A stretch of 64,000 nt of DNA from Breviolum minutum Mf 1.05b.01 (lineage: Eukaryota; Sar; Dinophyceae; Suessiales; Symbiodiniaceae). This document shows, piece after piece, positions 1 through 11,149 of the stretch. Position 1 is the first letter of the stretch, and every line of letters starts with the position of its first letter. Where the stretch lies: positions 85,042-149,041 of the forward strand of contig DF239113.1 in assembly GCA_000507305.1 (NCBI GenBank). Reading direction: 5' to 3'. The translations under genes were made by a program, and so were the position numbers. Below the pieces are notes generated by a model, which ran no database searches, had not been told where the DNA came from, and saw only the letters and a list, made by a program, of their open reading frames with translations.

Positions 1-159
1 TTGTCGTTGTTGTTGTTGTTGTTGTCGTTGTCTTTGTCGTCGCTGTCGCTGTCGTCGTCGTCGTTGTTGTTGTTGTTGTGGTTGTTCTCGTTGTCGTCGC
101 TGTCGTCGTCGTCGTCGTCGTTGTTGTCGTCGTCGTCGTTGTTGTTGTTGTTGTTGTTC
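1..159. repeat. Compound TTG/TCG trinucleotide microsatellite
   Basis: Uninterrupted run of TTG and TCG triplets with a few variants, cut by the window start. The apparent Leu/Ser open frame through it is a by-product of the repeat and is not called as a gene. Confidence 0.9.
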
Positions 160-290
160 AACATCAAAATGAGTTACGAAAAAAACCTTCTTACTTTCCA
201 TTAGGATCCTTATAATGGTTTATGATCCCAACATAAGTGGGTAGTATAATCTCCTATATACCCTAATCAAGCTTGTTTTTTCATTGTACA
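160..290. repeat. Family F element copy
   Basis: Carries the family F landmarks, in order: a CTTACTTTCCATT block, GGATCCTTATAATGG, a GTAGTATAATC core and a TTTTTTCATTG end. The same ordered landmarks recur near 14.5, 17.7, 21.6, 22.4, 27.4, 31.4, 40.8 and 55.1 kb. Confidence 0.6.
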
Positions 291-317
291 CATGTTGTTT
301 TTCAACCCGAAATTTAG

Positions 318-530
318 GAACATGTCCCATTTGATGAGCATGCAGGTAAGAACTACCACGTCTATGAGGGGCAGGCAGCATGGGCAATCTTCTTTCCAGA
401 TGTCATTGCAAGCAAAGCATCCAGTATTTAACTGAACAATTTGAAGTTCTTCTGAACCTAAGCCTACAATGTCATCCTGGTGGTGACTGGCATCCCGAGA
501 AGGGGACAAGCCAAGGAATTTTTGCCATAG
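318..530 (+). CDS. Coding block of unknown protein, four in-frame stop codons
   Basis: Not a recognised family. The block follows an acceptor-like TTTAG and reads without frameshift through TAA (429), TGA (453), TAA (459) and TAG (528). The peptide around them is coherent: HVYEGQAAWAIFFPDVIASK before and AYNVILVVTGIPRRGQAKE after, both rich in GNN codons. Under the standard code one could instead propose a 39-nt intron (424-462), but that length is an exact multiple of three and sense reading of the stops is simpler. Blocks at 932-1066 and 1388-1504 on the same strand may belong to the same gene. Strand and frame are fairly secure; the 3' border is not. Confidence 0.55.
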
Positions 531-931
531 CAAAAAGTTTAAAACAAATTCCTTTCGATGATTCCAAGATTATCACTTGGAGGTATTACTTCATTAAATT
601 CCAATCCACCTACCATTTTCCACACATTTGCTCTGCCAAAATTTACCACACATTAACCAGACAAAAAACACCCCCACGCCAAGTGTCGACTGTGGGCTGT
701 CGTCTTGATATGCTGAAACCTGGATCCAAAGATGGGCCGAATGGGGGGGTTGGATCCAAATTTCAGAGGCTTCCGTTTCTGGCACAGTCCAGGTTGAAAG
801 GTTTTTTCATTGGCAACACAAAAAAACCATAGGAAACATGGAAAGTTATATATATACTTTGGATCTGCCCCCCCCCCCACCCTAATAACTGGGTAGTATC
901 ATCCCCTATACACCCTAAACAACCAGGGGGC

Positions 932-1066
932 CCAAAGTCTCCATGGCTCACGGGACACCTCTCACGAAAAATAACGAAAACGGACCCAAGTGACGCAGAT
1001 TTGTCGAAGACCTCTTGGATACTCAAGGAACTCGTCACCTGGGGGCCGGACGCCCGGGAAATCGTA
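932..1066 (+). CDS. Coding block, unknown protein
   Basis: One open frame, hydrophilic and acidic, including SDADLSKTSWILKELVTWG. It follows a family F end (CCCTAAACAACCAGG) and stops at a possible GT donor (ATC then GTATGATG). No domain recognised. The minus strand also has an open frame here (763-1038), so the strand is a judgement from composition and from the neighbouring plus-strand block at 318-530. Confidence 0.4.
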
Positions 1067-1093
1067 TGATGAATGGTTGCTTATAAGGCCATG

Positions 1094-1214
1094 CTTGGAT
1101 GTCCCAGGAAGATAATAAATGGTTAGTAAATGGGTTGTAACCCCAGTATACCCTATTTATAAGTAGGTTACAACCCATTTGCTAACCTGTTACTAAGTTC
1201 TTGGGACATCCAAG
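1094..1214. repeat. Family B element copy
   Basis: Near-perfect inverted repeat. The left end is CTTGGATGTCCCAGGAAG and the right end its reverse complement, with a central AT-rich stem around GGGTTGTAACC. B ends are GA...AG when read as an intron. Confidence 0.85.
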
Positions 1215-1387
1215 TGTATAGGGGTTGTAACTCCATTTATAACGTTTGTAGGGGCCCACCGATCGTATGATCCACGGTATATTTACCTAGGCTGTATGAT
1301 GAATGGTTGGTTACTGTAACAGGATTCCGGCTGCAGGATGTTCCCAAAAAGGGTATCTAAACAAACTGAGGTTCCCCCGGGACTAAA

Positions 1388-1504
1388 AGGTTTCACGGCT
1401 TTAGTCTGTTACATGTGTTCAACCCCACGATCAACTCAAAAAGGGCCGGCTGCGAGTATAAGGGACCGAAACTGTTCGTTGTGCCAAGCTATGCTAAAAC
1501 ACAG
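1388..1504 (+). CDS. Possible coding block, unknown protein
   Basis: Starts after an AAAAG acceptor-like site. The frame includes RAGCEYKGPKLFVVPSYAK and runs until an H-family element begins near 1511. No family recognised. It could be the next exon of the plus-strand series 318-1066. Confidence 0.3.
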
Positions 1505-1967
1505 GGATGCAACTGATATGGGTGTTTCCTCAAATGGTGATACCCCCATTTCACACCCCAAGTGATGATCATTTTTAGTAGGAAAACCCATGGGTTTGTT
1601 GGGGAAACCCACCATTTTTGGGTTAACCCCCATATACTGCTAATGGTTCAAACATATGGGAAGTTTTAGAGTTGTGCGATACCTTCGGGTGTCCGGCTGG
1701 GTAAAAGTGATCGATTCAGGATCGATATATCGTAAGTTGGTTTGTTTGTAACTGATTTACGGGACGAAATCGACCCAACTTATATAGGGGTGAAATAATC
1801 TATTTACTAAGTACCCGCAGGACATCCCAGTATCCATACACAGATTTTGCGATGAATGTCCCCCTTAAACATCGGATTGCGACCGGGACATTCATCGCAA
1901 ACCCTGGTGGAAATGAAATCAACGTGGAAAAGCTTGTCATCTGGCCAAAAGTTGAAAAGGGAGGTTC

Positions 1968-2104
1968 CTTGGAGGATCATCCGACTCGGTAAGCGGTTAG
2001 TTAAGTGGGTTACAAGCCATTTATAAGTATAGACTAACCCTACTTATGGGACTTTCTAAGCATGCTTATTACCCACTTACAAGTCCTGGGATGATCCTCC
2101 AAGT
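1968..2104. repeat. Family O element copy
   Basis: Inverted ends CTTGGAGGATCATCC / GGATGATCCTCCAAG about 135 bp apart, with internal TTAAGTGGGTTACAA-type stems. Confidence 0.8.
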
Positions 2105-2781
2105 ATCCTGCTTGGTCTAAAAAACTATACCTTGGCTCAGGCAATTGCGATGGGATCAGACATCAAGGTGGAGCAATTCAAGCCGTTGTTTCCGTGGTTG
2201 TTTGGTTGTTGAAGCTTGAAAACTAACTAACTCCTCTTTCTCCCATGATCATGGAAGTGGAAAATGGCGAAGGTACCCTTCCTGAAACGAACAGCTCGCC
2301 CCTGAAAATAGGCCTCCCCAATAGGAAAGCGGCATTCCAACCATTCAGGGAGGGTAACTACTATTGGACATACACCAATTTTTCACTGAACCACGATAAT
2401 GGCATGGGAGGAAGGGGCTTACCCCTGAAAAATGGTGCTTTGGAAATGACTTTCCTTTTTGGGGCAAGGGGGGCCCATTTTCACCTGGGGGAAACTATGG
2501 AAGAAGACTTTTTCGCCTATGAGCCAACCAAGTTGCACGCATGAAAAAAAAATCCACCCTTTCATATCTCCATAAAATTCCAGTCCTACACTGTTCTTCA
2601 AGGCTCAGGAAATGCCATGAAATAATTCATTGAGTATTGAGTATCAGATTCAGGATGAGGATCACGAGAGATATCTAATTTTTACCCTACAAATTCAACC
2701 TTTCGCCATGACCAAACAACAGGGACAGAAAGGCACATGAAGATGAAGTCAAAAACAAAGCAGGATAGCAACGGTACTTAC

Positions 2782-2973
2782 AACCCTCAGGAAACAGAAC
2801 AAACGTGAATAATGTGAATAGCAAAGCAAGAACAAACATCAGAGACAAGTAGAGAGAAGATGGGATCATGAAGTAAAACAAGACAAAGAAGTTGACAATG
2901 TGCAAGTAAACCAGAAACCCCCAAAACAAAGCAACATGCCAACTTCCCAATGTTGTTTGAGAATTGACCCCAA
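2782..2973 (-). CDS. Membrane-protein exon with two hydrophobic segments
   Basis: The minus frame gives two adjacent hydrophobic stretches (VALFWGFLVYLHIVNFFVLF, then SLYLSLMFVLALLFTLFTFV). It ends in a consensus donor, GGTT|GTAAGTACC. The upstream acceptor is proposed at 2974-2976 (AAG|TTGGGG), which joins in phase to the exon at 4013-4118. Probably part of a multi-pass membrane protein. A two-helix hairpin like the acyltransferase DGAT2 N-terminus was considered, but no catalytic motif is present, so no function is assigned. Confidence 0.5.
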
Positions 2974-3159
2974 CTTCTTTTGTTTTTTTCCTTCAGCCCT
3001 TAGACATACACACAGAATCTCAAATATCACCCTCTCTAATCATCAACCACCAACGTTCCCCTTCTGAGAAACAAGGGTTTAATTTTTGTCCTTAAGGGAA
3101 ACTCATGGTTTTTCATGAGCTCTGATCATGAGGCCAGCTATTTTTTTTGGGGTACGTTC

Positions 3160-3343
3160 TTGGAGGATCATCACAGTTAGTGAGTGGTTAATAACCAGGG
3201 TGATCGTAAGTCCCCTAAGTAAGGCAACGTGGGACCCTTTCCAAAATGGCCGAAATTTTTGGCTTATAAAATGGGGGTGAAAGATCCTAACTACTTGGGG
3301 GTTAGTAGCTACTTTACCAATTGGGATGATCCTCCAAGTATTC
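3160..3343. repeat. Family O element copy, long form
   Basis: Ends CTTGGAGGATCATC / GATGATCCTCCAAG, about 180 bp, with the internal block AACGTGGGACCCTTTCC that recurs at 54.4 kb. Confidence 0.75.
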
Positions 3344-4012
3344 CTGGGATTATATAAGCCCAATATATGCCAATTAAGAAGTAGGTGAAATACCCCATTT
3401 ACTAACCATTGATCCTATCTTCCAACAGGACATCCTAGTTGAACTCCCCTACTAACTATAAAGTTGGTGATCCTCCAAGTTGGTGGGGGGTTGATTGATT
3501 AGCCATATACCGAGTCGCAATTTGGCTTGGATCCTCTTTCGCCCCCTCAGTGGCAGCAATATCACTGACGTGAACAAAAAACGGCTTGGTGGTTCGTGAA
3601 ACGTCCAGGAAGCATGAAATACTGATTGGTTCATAGGGATTGGTAAAATATACAATCGTCCCATGGATTGGTAAAGGTAACTATACCAACTTCCCCAAGA
3701 TTTTTCACCAAATTTCTGGCCAAATTATAATATTTCACCAACCCAGATTTCCCTGAAATAAGGGGATTTCCCTTACTTTTCACCACCATTTGGGGTGAAA
3801 ACGCGTGTGAGGTCGCTATAAATTTGACCAGAAATGCTGATTGGTTCATTTGGATACCTGGATCTTCTAGATATGTAAAAAATTCTACCTAAGAGGCAGG
3901 TTGTTTTTGGTTAAAACGCACAAATCTTACAACGCTTGGAAGATGCAGGGATATTAAAGGACTTGGCTTATTGGCATGATCTAGTGTAATTAATCCGTGT
4001 AGGTATCCTCAC

Positions 4013-4118
4013 CCAACACGTGAACCATGAAATATGGGAACAGGGAGAAAAGTGCCTTCACCCAACCAAGCATATCCAAAATCATCTCGTGGTGTAGCGA
4101 GAAAAGGCGAGGTTCACC
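4013..4118 (-). CDS. Exon of membrane protein
   Basis: 106-bp block with clean borders on the minus strand: acceptor TTTTTGTAG|GGTGAACC and donor TTGG|GTGAGG. The peptide is amphipathic then hydrophobic (MILDMLGWVKALFSLFPYF), with high G+C at third positions. It ends one base into a codon, matching the two-base start of the exon at 2782-2973. The opposite strand is open too, but with poor third-position bias. No family recognised. Confidence 0.5.
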
Positions 4119-4383
4119 CTACAAAAATGGAGCCCAAGTTTTGGATCAGTAGCTACTGTTTGATAATTACTTCAGGAAATCTGAAGCATCACCAGTGTGA
4201 GACATGGGGGGATCACCACTAAGAGACTATCTAAATGCTCATAGGTACACCCCCTGAAGCTAACATCACCTGAAAATGAGGTTTCCCAAAAGGAATTTAG
4301 TCTTCCAACCATCAATTTTCAGGGAAGAACTGTTAGTTTCACGAAGGGTACCTCCTAGACATCAAAGCAGTGATCCAATGATA

Positions 4384-4494
4384 CTGTTGATGGAAGAAAT
4401 CCCAAACAACCACCTGGGACGTATAAACCTTGTAAATAATGGGATAAACTACCGACCTCAACTGGTGAACGCCGGATTTCAGCCATCAACAGTG
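4384..4494. repeat. Family L element copy (GT...AG ends)
   Basis: Inverted ends CTGTTGATGGAAGAAATCC / GGATTTCAGCCATCAACAG. Read as an intron it starts GTTGATGG and ends CATCAACAG. Confidence 0.8.
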
Positions 4495-4668
4495 TGGTCA
4501 GAATCTTATGTAAGATTCCCTTTTGTGTTTTGCAAAGCGCCACAGTTTTTCCCTGAAAAAAAAACGCCCAGAAGTTGAACAAACAGTTCCACCCTGAAAA
4601 GTGACCCGGGCGATTTTTTTTCATTCAGCGGCGAACTGTTAATCTTCAGGGGTCTAGCCTCCCTATAC

Positions 4669-4795
4669 TGTCATAGCCGTATATATAATAGATCTTAGAT
4701 ACCCCTCCTGGGAGAAAAAAAACATATCATCATATCCCCTTCTGGCACTCAAGAGAGTCGATGAAAATTCCTGTTCGCCAGCTGGGATATGGTTA
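4669..4795 (-). CDS. Coding block continuing the 4928-5115 exon
   Basis: Lies directly beyond element N (4801-4924). The minus strand starts after TATAG|TAACC. Two frames are plausible: one gives NHIPAGEQEFSSTLLSARRG with no stop, the other PSWRTGIFIDSLECQKG with TAA and TGA as sense. It ends at a possible GTATAG donor, beside an E-type end. The strand is more secure than the frame. Confidence 0.4.
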
Positions 4796-4800
4796 CTATA

Positions 4801-4924
4801 CACCCTGGAAGTCCAACCCACCATTTTTTATAGGTTGGTTTCCGAACCACCATTATTTTAGCAGGGGTTTATAATCTTCCAAAAAGAACCACCATTTTTA
4901 AAATGGTGGCAACGACTTCTAGGG
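4801..4924. mobile_element. Family N element inserted in a coding block
   Basis: Inverted ends (minus strand CCCTAGAAGTCG... and ...GACTTCCAGGGTG) flanked on each side by TA. Removing the element and one TA leaves an open frame across the junction. It has GT and AG at its ends on the coding strand. Confidence 0.7.
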
Positions 4925-4927
4925 TAC

Positions 4928-5115
4928 AGCCAGCTGCTTCTTTTCATCCCCCTCCTCTCCGGAATTTCAATTCTCGATGTGACTAGCCAAGTCTCTCTCA
5001 TGCCTCGCAAAACATGTTCAAAAAGCACCTGCCACGCAGATAGGGAAGACACGCAACGCGACAACCCAGAAAGCCCAAGTCGCCACCACAAAAAGGGTCC
5101 CTGGAATGGTATCCA
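4928..5115 (-). CDS. Probable N-terminal exon with hydrophobic leader
   Basis: A candidate ATG at 5113-5115 starts MDTIPGTLFVVATWAFWVV, a hydrophobic leader suggesting a signal anchor or first membrane helix. An acidic/basic stretch with SGEEGDEKKQLA follows. Two in-frame TGA codons read as Trp. First-position G is about 43% by hand count against 24% for the competing frame. It ends at the N element with GCT|GTACCC. It likely belongs with 4669-4795, 4013-4118 and 2782-2973 as one minus-strand membrane-protein gene. Confidence 0.45.
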
Positions 5116-5452
5116 TAGATAAACAAGACAACTATATCAATCCCAAATACCTAATGAATGGTCTATCTATTTTTCAAATACATTTGCTATTGAATATACA
5201 TGGATCTTGGTTGAATTTCATTTCAGTAGGTGGACAATGGATGAAAGTAGAGAAAAAACATATCAATGGATCATTCCTTTCTAAGAAAGTGTCAATGACT
5301 TTGGAGGGTCACAGTTTCCTTTCCAAGTACTTTTCGGGAAATTATCTCACTATATAGTTGATTTCTGGATATTTCTAGACAATATATTGTGCAGACTTTC
5401 TTCCATGAACATATTTTATTTCAACACTTGAGTTAAAAAAACTAAAAGACTC

Positions 5453-5513
5453 CTAGTTGGTGGTTTCAACCCATTAGTCAAATTGGAAATAACTATTTGA
5501 ATCCACCACCTAG
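5453..5513. repeat. Family A element, internally deleted copy
   Basis: Has both ends (CTAGTTGGTGGTTTCAACCC and ATCCACCACCTAG) but only about 60 bp, lacking most of the core. Confidence 0.8.
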
Positions 5514-6259
5514 TAAAGGACTCACTCACAACATCAAAACCACCAAAAAGAAGCCATGAAAACCAGACCCACCTCCAAACTTACTATCTTTTTTCCGACA
5601 CGCCCACACACACACACACACACACCCACACACTTAACAAAAAAAACCAACAACCACAATCAAAAACACGGAAATTGAAACAACCAACCAACATACAACA
5701 CAGGGAAAGTAAAAAAAAACAATCAAAAACATGGGAAATTAAAAGAATCCTACACAAAAACATGGGGGAAACAAAAAAAACACATCCACCAAAAAAACAA
5801 CTTCCACCTGCCTCGATCTTGGTTTCCAAGCGCCAAATGTCTAAGGCTTTGGCGCTTCCTTTCAACCTCCCATTGGTGAAAATGACAGGAGAATTCGGCT
5901 TGCTTTATGGCTGCTCAACCTACCCCCAGAAAGAGCCGGCCTTATGATCAGGGCTTATGAAAACCATTGGGTTTCCTTAATAAGGTCGAAAATTAAATCC
6001 TTATTTCGGGGGGGGTATGTGAGAGGTGGGGGGTGGTTGATTAGCCATGTAGTGAAGGAGGATCAGATATGTAATATAGGAAACCATAAAGATGGGAGAT
6101 CCCCTGTAGCCTTCAGAACCCCATAAACTTCTGTTTAAATGGGAATTACCTATGACAAACATAGATTTTACCCCTTCCTGAAACTCACAGTAAGCAGTAG
6201 CACCTGAAAATCAAAGGCTACAAAGAATGAGTTTCAACTTTTTGGGCCCCGCCTGTCAG

Positions 6260-7214
6260 GGAGGCTATGTTTTGATATTTTCGGTGAGCGGGGCTCTGCC
6301 ACAAAAATTCAACAACAACATTTTTATATGCACCAGATTGGTTTCATAGTTGATTGCTGGCACCCACAGCATCATCAAGGAGCATGTGATACCCCTCGGG
6401 CTTTCAGAAAATTCAACTTCCGAAAAAACTCCCCTTCGAAATTCCGATGAACTCGTCCGGCTCAAGCAAACGCTATTTGGGCGGCGGCCAAGTTTGGCCA
6501 AATAGTCCATCTTTTTCACGGACCAGCCATCTCCTCATCAAACTCATGCGGTAGACCCCAAGGCAGTCTTCAGCAGACCAGCCTTAGTTGCTGGGGCATG
6601 CTCCACGAGCCGCCAAATAATCAAGCTCCCTGGGTCCAAAGTCATTGAAGATTGAAGATGTGATCCAAAAGCTGCACCTTTGGCCAAGTAGCTGGACACC
6701 AACCTACCAACCTCAATCTTGAAGATCAAAGATATTGTCAAAGGCATAACCACATCTTCCGGAACCTCGTCTGTAAAGCTGATGAAGCAGGAAGCTTTCT
6801 CTTTATAGAGATCGTCCAGAGAGAAAAAACCACTTCCAGAACTCCAAAACCGCTAAAAGCCATGATGCGAATGTTTGAGGATGGCCGTTTCGACAGACTC
6901 CTTTGATTGCAGAGATACTCGGGGAGGCACCCAATCATCTCACCAACCTCATCATAACCTCATCATTTTCATGGCTAAGCCGGAGGCTATGAACCAAACA
7001 ATCATCATTCTAAAGAGTTCCATACCCCAAACGACCCCCATCAAATAAAGGACATGAAAAATAAACCATCATCTTCTCTTCTGTCCCACCAAACTCCAGA
7101 CATTAATATCTCACAAAGGTTGGGAGCAGGTTCATCTATACTCATGAATGGATGCCGTGGCCCTGTGGCCCTACCGATATTATCAATTCCCTCAAGGATT
7201 CCAGTCAGCACAAG
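6260..7214 (+). CDS. Long coding block, about 318 codons, about ten in-frame stops read as sense
   Basis: One plus frame runs from an AG at an E-type end (CTGTCAG) to CACAAG|GTGGGTCC at a P-type element. In-frame TAG, TAA and TGA occur about ten times in contexts such as LVS-Q-LIAGTHS, IED-W-RCDP and LAK-Q-LDTN. Composition is that of a soluble protein. The segment LRMAVSTDSFDCR...LIIFMAKPE matches the minus-strand gene at 32206-32696 in the same frame and orientation. Caution: the minus strand also has a 93-codon stop-free frame at 6541-6840, so the strand is not settled. No domain recognised. Confidence 0.4.
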
Positions 7215-7984
7215 GTGGGTCCTAACCAGTTTAGAAATGGGGTTGCAACCCTTATAAGTAGGGTTCTTTCACCCCAGTAAAAACCCATTTATTTTCGGCC
7301 ATTTATAAGGAGCCCATAACTTATAACTTATAACCAGTCGTTACACCCCTGAAGTTTAACAGCGAGTTTACCCCTGAAAAATCATGGGATTATAAGACGA
7401 TCCCTCTCCTTTTTGGGGATGCTGGTTTCAGAGGCTTTACACCCCCGGAAAACTAACATAAATACCCAAACAATTTGGTTTGGAAAAGGTGGACTCCTTT
7501 AAAAATATGGCCATTTTTTGGTATCTAATGTTAGATTTCAGAGGCCATGTATGTTAAAACATCCAGCGGGGTGCTATCTGTTTGGCTCCGGAGATCCCCA
7601 ATGATTCAGCGACAGGAACATATGGCATGAACAGACCGGGTTGCGAACGGGTCAACTTATATGGAGGTCAAGCATCACCCAACATTTCAGGTACCGAAAA
7701 TGGAGGAATCCTCACCTATATAAGCTGTATGTAAGGCCCATGTAAGGTAAAACCCAACTCCAAAATGGCCTTATAAGGTTCAGTACCTCCATTTTAGGTA
7801 CCTGAAACTTTTGATGAAAGCATGGAAGATCTTCTTGATCACTTTTTTGGGAAAGCAGTTTTGAAGAACATTTTGGTTCAGTTGCTTCCAGCCGGACACC
7901 CTAAAAATAGACTTTTTGGCCATCTCCTATCCAGGTATAAGGATGTATATGGTGATTATAATGAGCCATGATTCCAAGAAAATT

Positions 7985-8112
7985 CAAACATACCCCTGGA
8001 ACATACCGGAGAACTTGAACCACTTGTTTATGAAGGAAATTCTTTCATGTTTGCATTTTGGGGTAGCTGGGGTATGTTCCGAGGGTCTGTTGGAATTTTC
8101 TGAGACAGTTCT
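7985..8112. repeat. Family S inverted repeat
   Basis: ACATACCCCTGGAACATACC is matched by GGGGTATGTTCC, followed by TTTTCTGAGACA. The same ordered parts occur at about 23.85-23.97 kb. Confidence 0.6.
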
Positions 8113-8942
8113 TCGTTTCGGAGCAAACATCAAACTTATCATTGAAAACTTGTGACCTAGTTTGTCTGTTTGTTGGTATACTTCCAGTGAACCAAATTCC
8201 ACAATCGTGATGGAATATCAAAAAAAAGTTACCCAAACCAAAAATCTAAACAAAAGTGAAGGACTTTTTCCAAAATTTATCCCCATAGGATCCATGTGAC
8301 TACGTGAAAATCTATAAAAACCGATCATCGAAATATCTAAATATACCATCATCCCATGAGATCATATCAAAAATATTCTACAGAAGCACACACCAAATGT
8401 AGGTCAAAATACCATACACTGGTCCTATAGAATATGCCTGATGACCCTTTGTGTCCGCTGCCAAATGCGCATTTGATCATTCTGATTGGTTTATTAGGGA
8501 TCCCAATCACTCGAACAACTCGGGAGTATTTCATCCCCCGAAACAAAACAGCAAACATGAGGGTCAACTGATCACTGGCTCTAGTGACTATAAGGCACTC
8601 CTTACACAAAGACTGATTGGTTTATGGATGTTTCCGAAAATAGTGGTACCCCCAAATCATCCATTTTAATAGGGTTTTCCATTATGTTCACCATCCATTT
8701 TGAGGGTTTTCCCCCTATTTTTGGTTCAACACCCTTATAGGGATCTGAGTAGTTGGCTTTCATCCCCTCAAAAAAAAACAGCAAACATAATCGAGGTGAA
8801 TTGGTCACTGCTCAAACGTAGAGCTCCATATTTTTTTCCGTTCCTTGCATGCCTGTTGGAAGTTAGGATCAAAGGTGATCGTTAGGATCAGTTGGGTTAT
8901 AACCCCTACTGTTATATCCCATGTATAAGTAGGCGAAAGAAT

Positions 8943-9053
8943 CTGGTTGGTGGTTTTTCACCCACCCATCTGAAAAATATGCGAACGTCAAAATGGGTTC
9001 ATCTTCCCCTGGTAGGGATGAAAATTAAACATATTTGAGTTGCCACCACCTAG
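8943..9053. repeat. Family A element copy
   Basis: CTGGTTGGTGG ... GCCACCACCTAG with the A core (GGTTCATCTTCCCC...AGGGATGAAAAT). AAT occurs on both flanks. Confidence 0.85.
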
Positions 9054-9392
9054 TAATCCATGGATCCTAACTCACTGATCCTAACTTCCACCCATCCAAA
9101 AGGGACATCCGTGACCCGTAGGACCCATTTTCCGTCGAAAACCAATGGCACCTAGCAGCACCTTCGATGAATTCCATCAACCTTTTGGTAGAGTTGAAGG
9201 GATGGAGGTCTAGGTGGAATTTTTGGATGGAAAAAAACAGATGCTTACGGCTGTTGATGGAAGAAATCCTGCTAACCAGTTAGTAACTTCTAAATTCATT
9301 CAGTAGCCCAACTTACAAACTAGTCACCAACTGTCATGAGGTACCAAGTAGCAGTTATGATACAGGAAACATTCGAGTTCTGCACTTGATAT

Positions 9393-9766
9393 ATGTATAG
9401 AATGTGTCTGTTAAAAAGACTACGTGGTGGCAAATTCCAAGCATTTGAGGATGTTTTTAGGAAACCATCCACATATGCTTCCGAAAATGCGTGTTTCCAC
9501 GACTTGTTAAAATTAGGGACATTTTCCATTTGGATCATTGTGAGAGCAAGGTTGAAAACTCTTGAAGTAGATGTTATTTGGAAGATTTTAGGTCTACAGG
9601 ACTCAAAGCACGTTTTTGTGGATTCCATCTTAGTGTTCGGGGGTGTACTGGGGTGGGTGTTTGCATTGAGGGGATTCCCACTCATTGTGAATCTTGCATC
9701 GTGCACAAGACATCCAACAATCAGCCAATATATCTTTTGGGGGGCAGGTTTTAGGATCGTGGTTTA
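9393..9766 (+). CDS. Coding block, possible membrane protein
   Basis: A 124-codon stop-free plus frame. The first half is basic and soluble (RGGKFQAFEDVFRKPSTY); later there are hydrophobic stretches (VDSILVFGGVLGWVFALRGF). The minus strand has an equally long open frame here, but its Asn/Thr/Ser/Pro-rich peptide looks like a shadow. The block does not match any repeat family in the window. Function unknown. Confidence 0.45.
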
Positions 9767-9779
9767 ATGAAATGCATAT

Positions 9780-10475
9780 CTTTCGAAAAAAGATGACTAT
9801 CAATGACTACTGTGGAGCCCCTGCACGCACTGATTGAAACACTTTTCCCTAACTTCCACAACTTACACACTCCCTGAAACTAAAGAGCTAGAACTTTACC
9901 CCTAAACATAGACCTTTTGACCGCCCACAACAGGAAGACAAAATCATCTTCCAACCAATGATCTTCAGGGGGAAGTACCTTGTCTTTTGTTATCACGGAG
10001 GGAAGCTCCTCCATGAACAATAGCAAATGGCCTCTTTTCAGAAGGTGCACCCCTGAAAATTGAAAATCACCATTTTCAATAGTTTAACACATCTTCAAAA
10101 TGGTGGATTTTCCTGCCAGTCATGTTGGTTGTCTTGGGGGTAAGATGTGCTTGTTTCCTGGAAACCTTCTGTTGATGTTTCATCAACATAAAAGTAGCAA
10201 TCTGAAAAGAACCAAATAACCAACCTGAATGGATTTGCAATTTTTATATGTCAAGGGAGCTGGAAAGCCCCCAAAAAATACATGAAACTTTTCAATCTAA
10301 ACATGTCTCTTGGGCCGGGATTTCGCCAGAAACTTGTGTGGAATAACGTTTGTGTGCTATCTTCCCGATTCTCCAAAATCCTTTTTCAAATGGACAACAT
10401 GAGACTCTTTCTTGGCAAATCATTGGAAGGATCAGCTAAAGCTGAACACAGTTCGGTTTTGGAGATGCACATCTA
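9780..10475. other. No gene called; repeat mosaic
   Basis: Degraded family E ends (CTCCCTGAAACTAAAG near 9870, CACCCCTGAAAATTG near 10050) and unassigned AT-rich sequence. A weak plus frame (10282-10515) is not supported by composition. Confidence 0.4.
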
Positions 10476-10479
10476 TATT

Positions 10480-10585
10480 CTAGTTGGTGGTTCCAACCCA
10501 TTTGAAAAATACTAGTCAAGTCAAATGGGATAATTTCCACAAATAGTTGTGAACATCAAACAAATACTTCAAACCACCTATATAG
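10480..10585. repeat. Family A element copy
   Basis: CTAGTTGGTGGTTCCAACCC ... AAACCACCTATATAG, flanked by ATATT on both sides, a 5-bp target duplication. Confidence 0.85.
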
Positions 10586-11025
10586 ATATTGAAAACATAC
10601 CCTCTAGGAAACGATCACATATCCCACCTTGGGAAGTTTGGAAAAATCATCGACTCAAACTTGACTTTGAAAAGGGGATATGTTAGTTCCCAAATGGATG
10701 GTGAAAATAATGGAAAACCCTATTAAAATGGATGATTTGGGGGTATCCCTATTTTTGGAAACACCCATATATACATATTCTTAGCCACATGGTCCCTGTG
10801 GAATTTATTTCTTGCCACTTTTTTTCGGAACCGAGAAACGTAATTTCGCCGTCCTCAGCTGGGCCAATGAAGACTGACCAATCGACGACTCGTCACGACT
10901 TTGGGGTGTCGATGACTTTCACGTGAAGCGTGAAGAACACGTGGCTAAAAAACTGGTTTAGGGCTTCGTTTGTTTGAGGCAAACTGGCTAGAATTCATCA
11001 AAAAGTTGGAGTAGATGTTGTAAAT

Positions 11026-11149
11026 ACAAGATGGGGCCCCCTAACTACTATAAGTGGATTTGTCCCTAGTTATACCCATTTACAACCATGGTTAAATAGG
11101 GCTTGCTGGGGTTATAACTACCTTATAACTACGGGGGCCCCTTCTTGTA
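11026..11149. repeat. Family D element copy
   Basis: ACAAGATGGGGCCCCCTAAC ... GGGGGCCCCTTCTTGTA, with the internal palindrome around ACAACCATGGTT. Confidence 0.85.

Noticed and set aside
1..204. Leu/Ser-rich open frame
   Set aside because: Translation of a trinucleotide microsatellite.
424..462. 39-nt intron
   Set aside because: Exact multiple of three with sense-like context; stop reassignment explains it without an extremely short intron.
6541..6840. 93-codon stop-free minus frame (CFISFTDEVPEDVVMPLTIS)
   Set aside because: Plausible peptide and not fully excluded, but the plus frame extends over 300 codons and matches the orientation of the related block at 32.2-32.7 kb.
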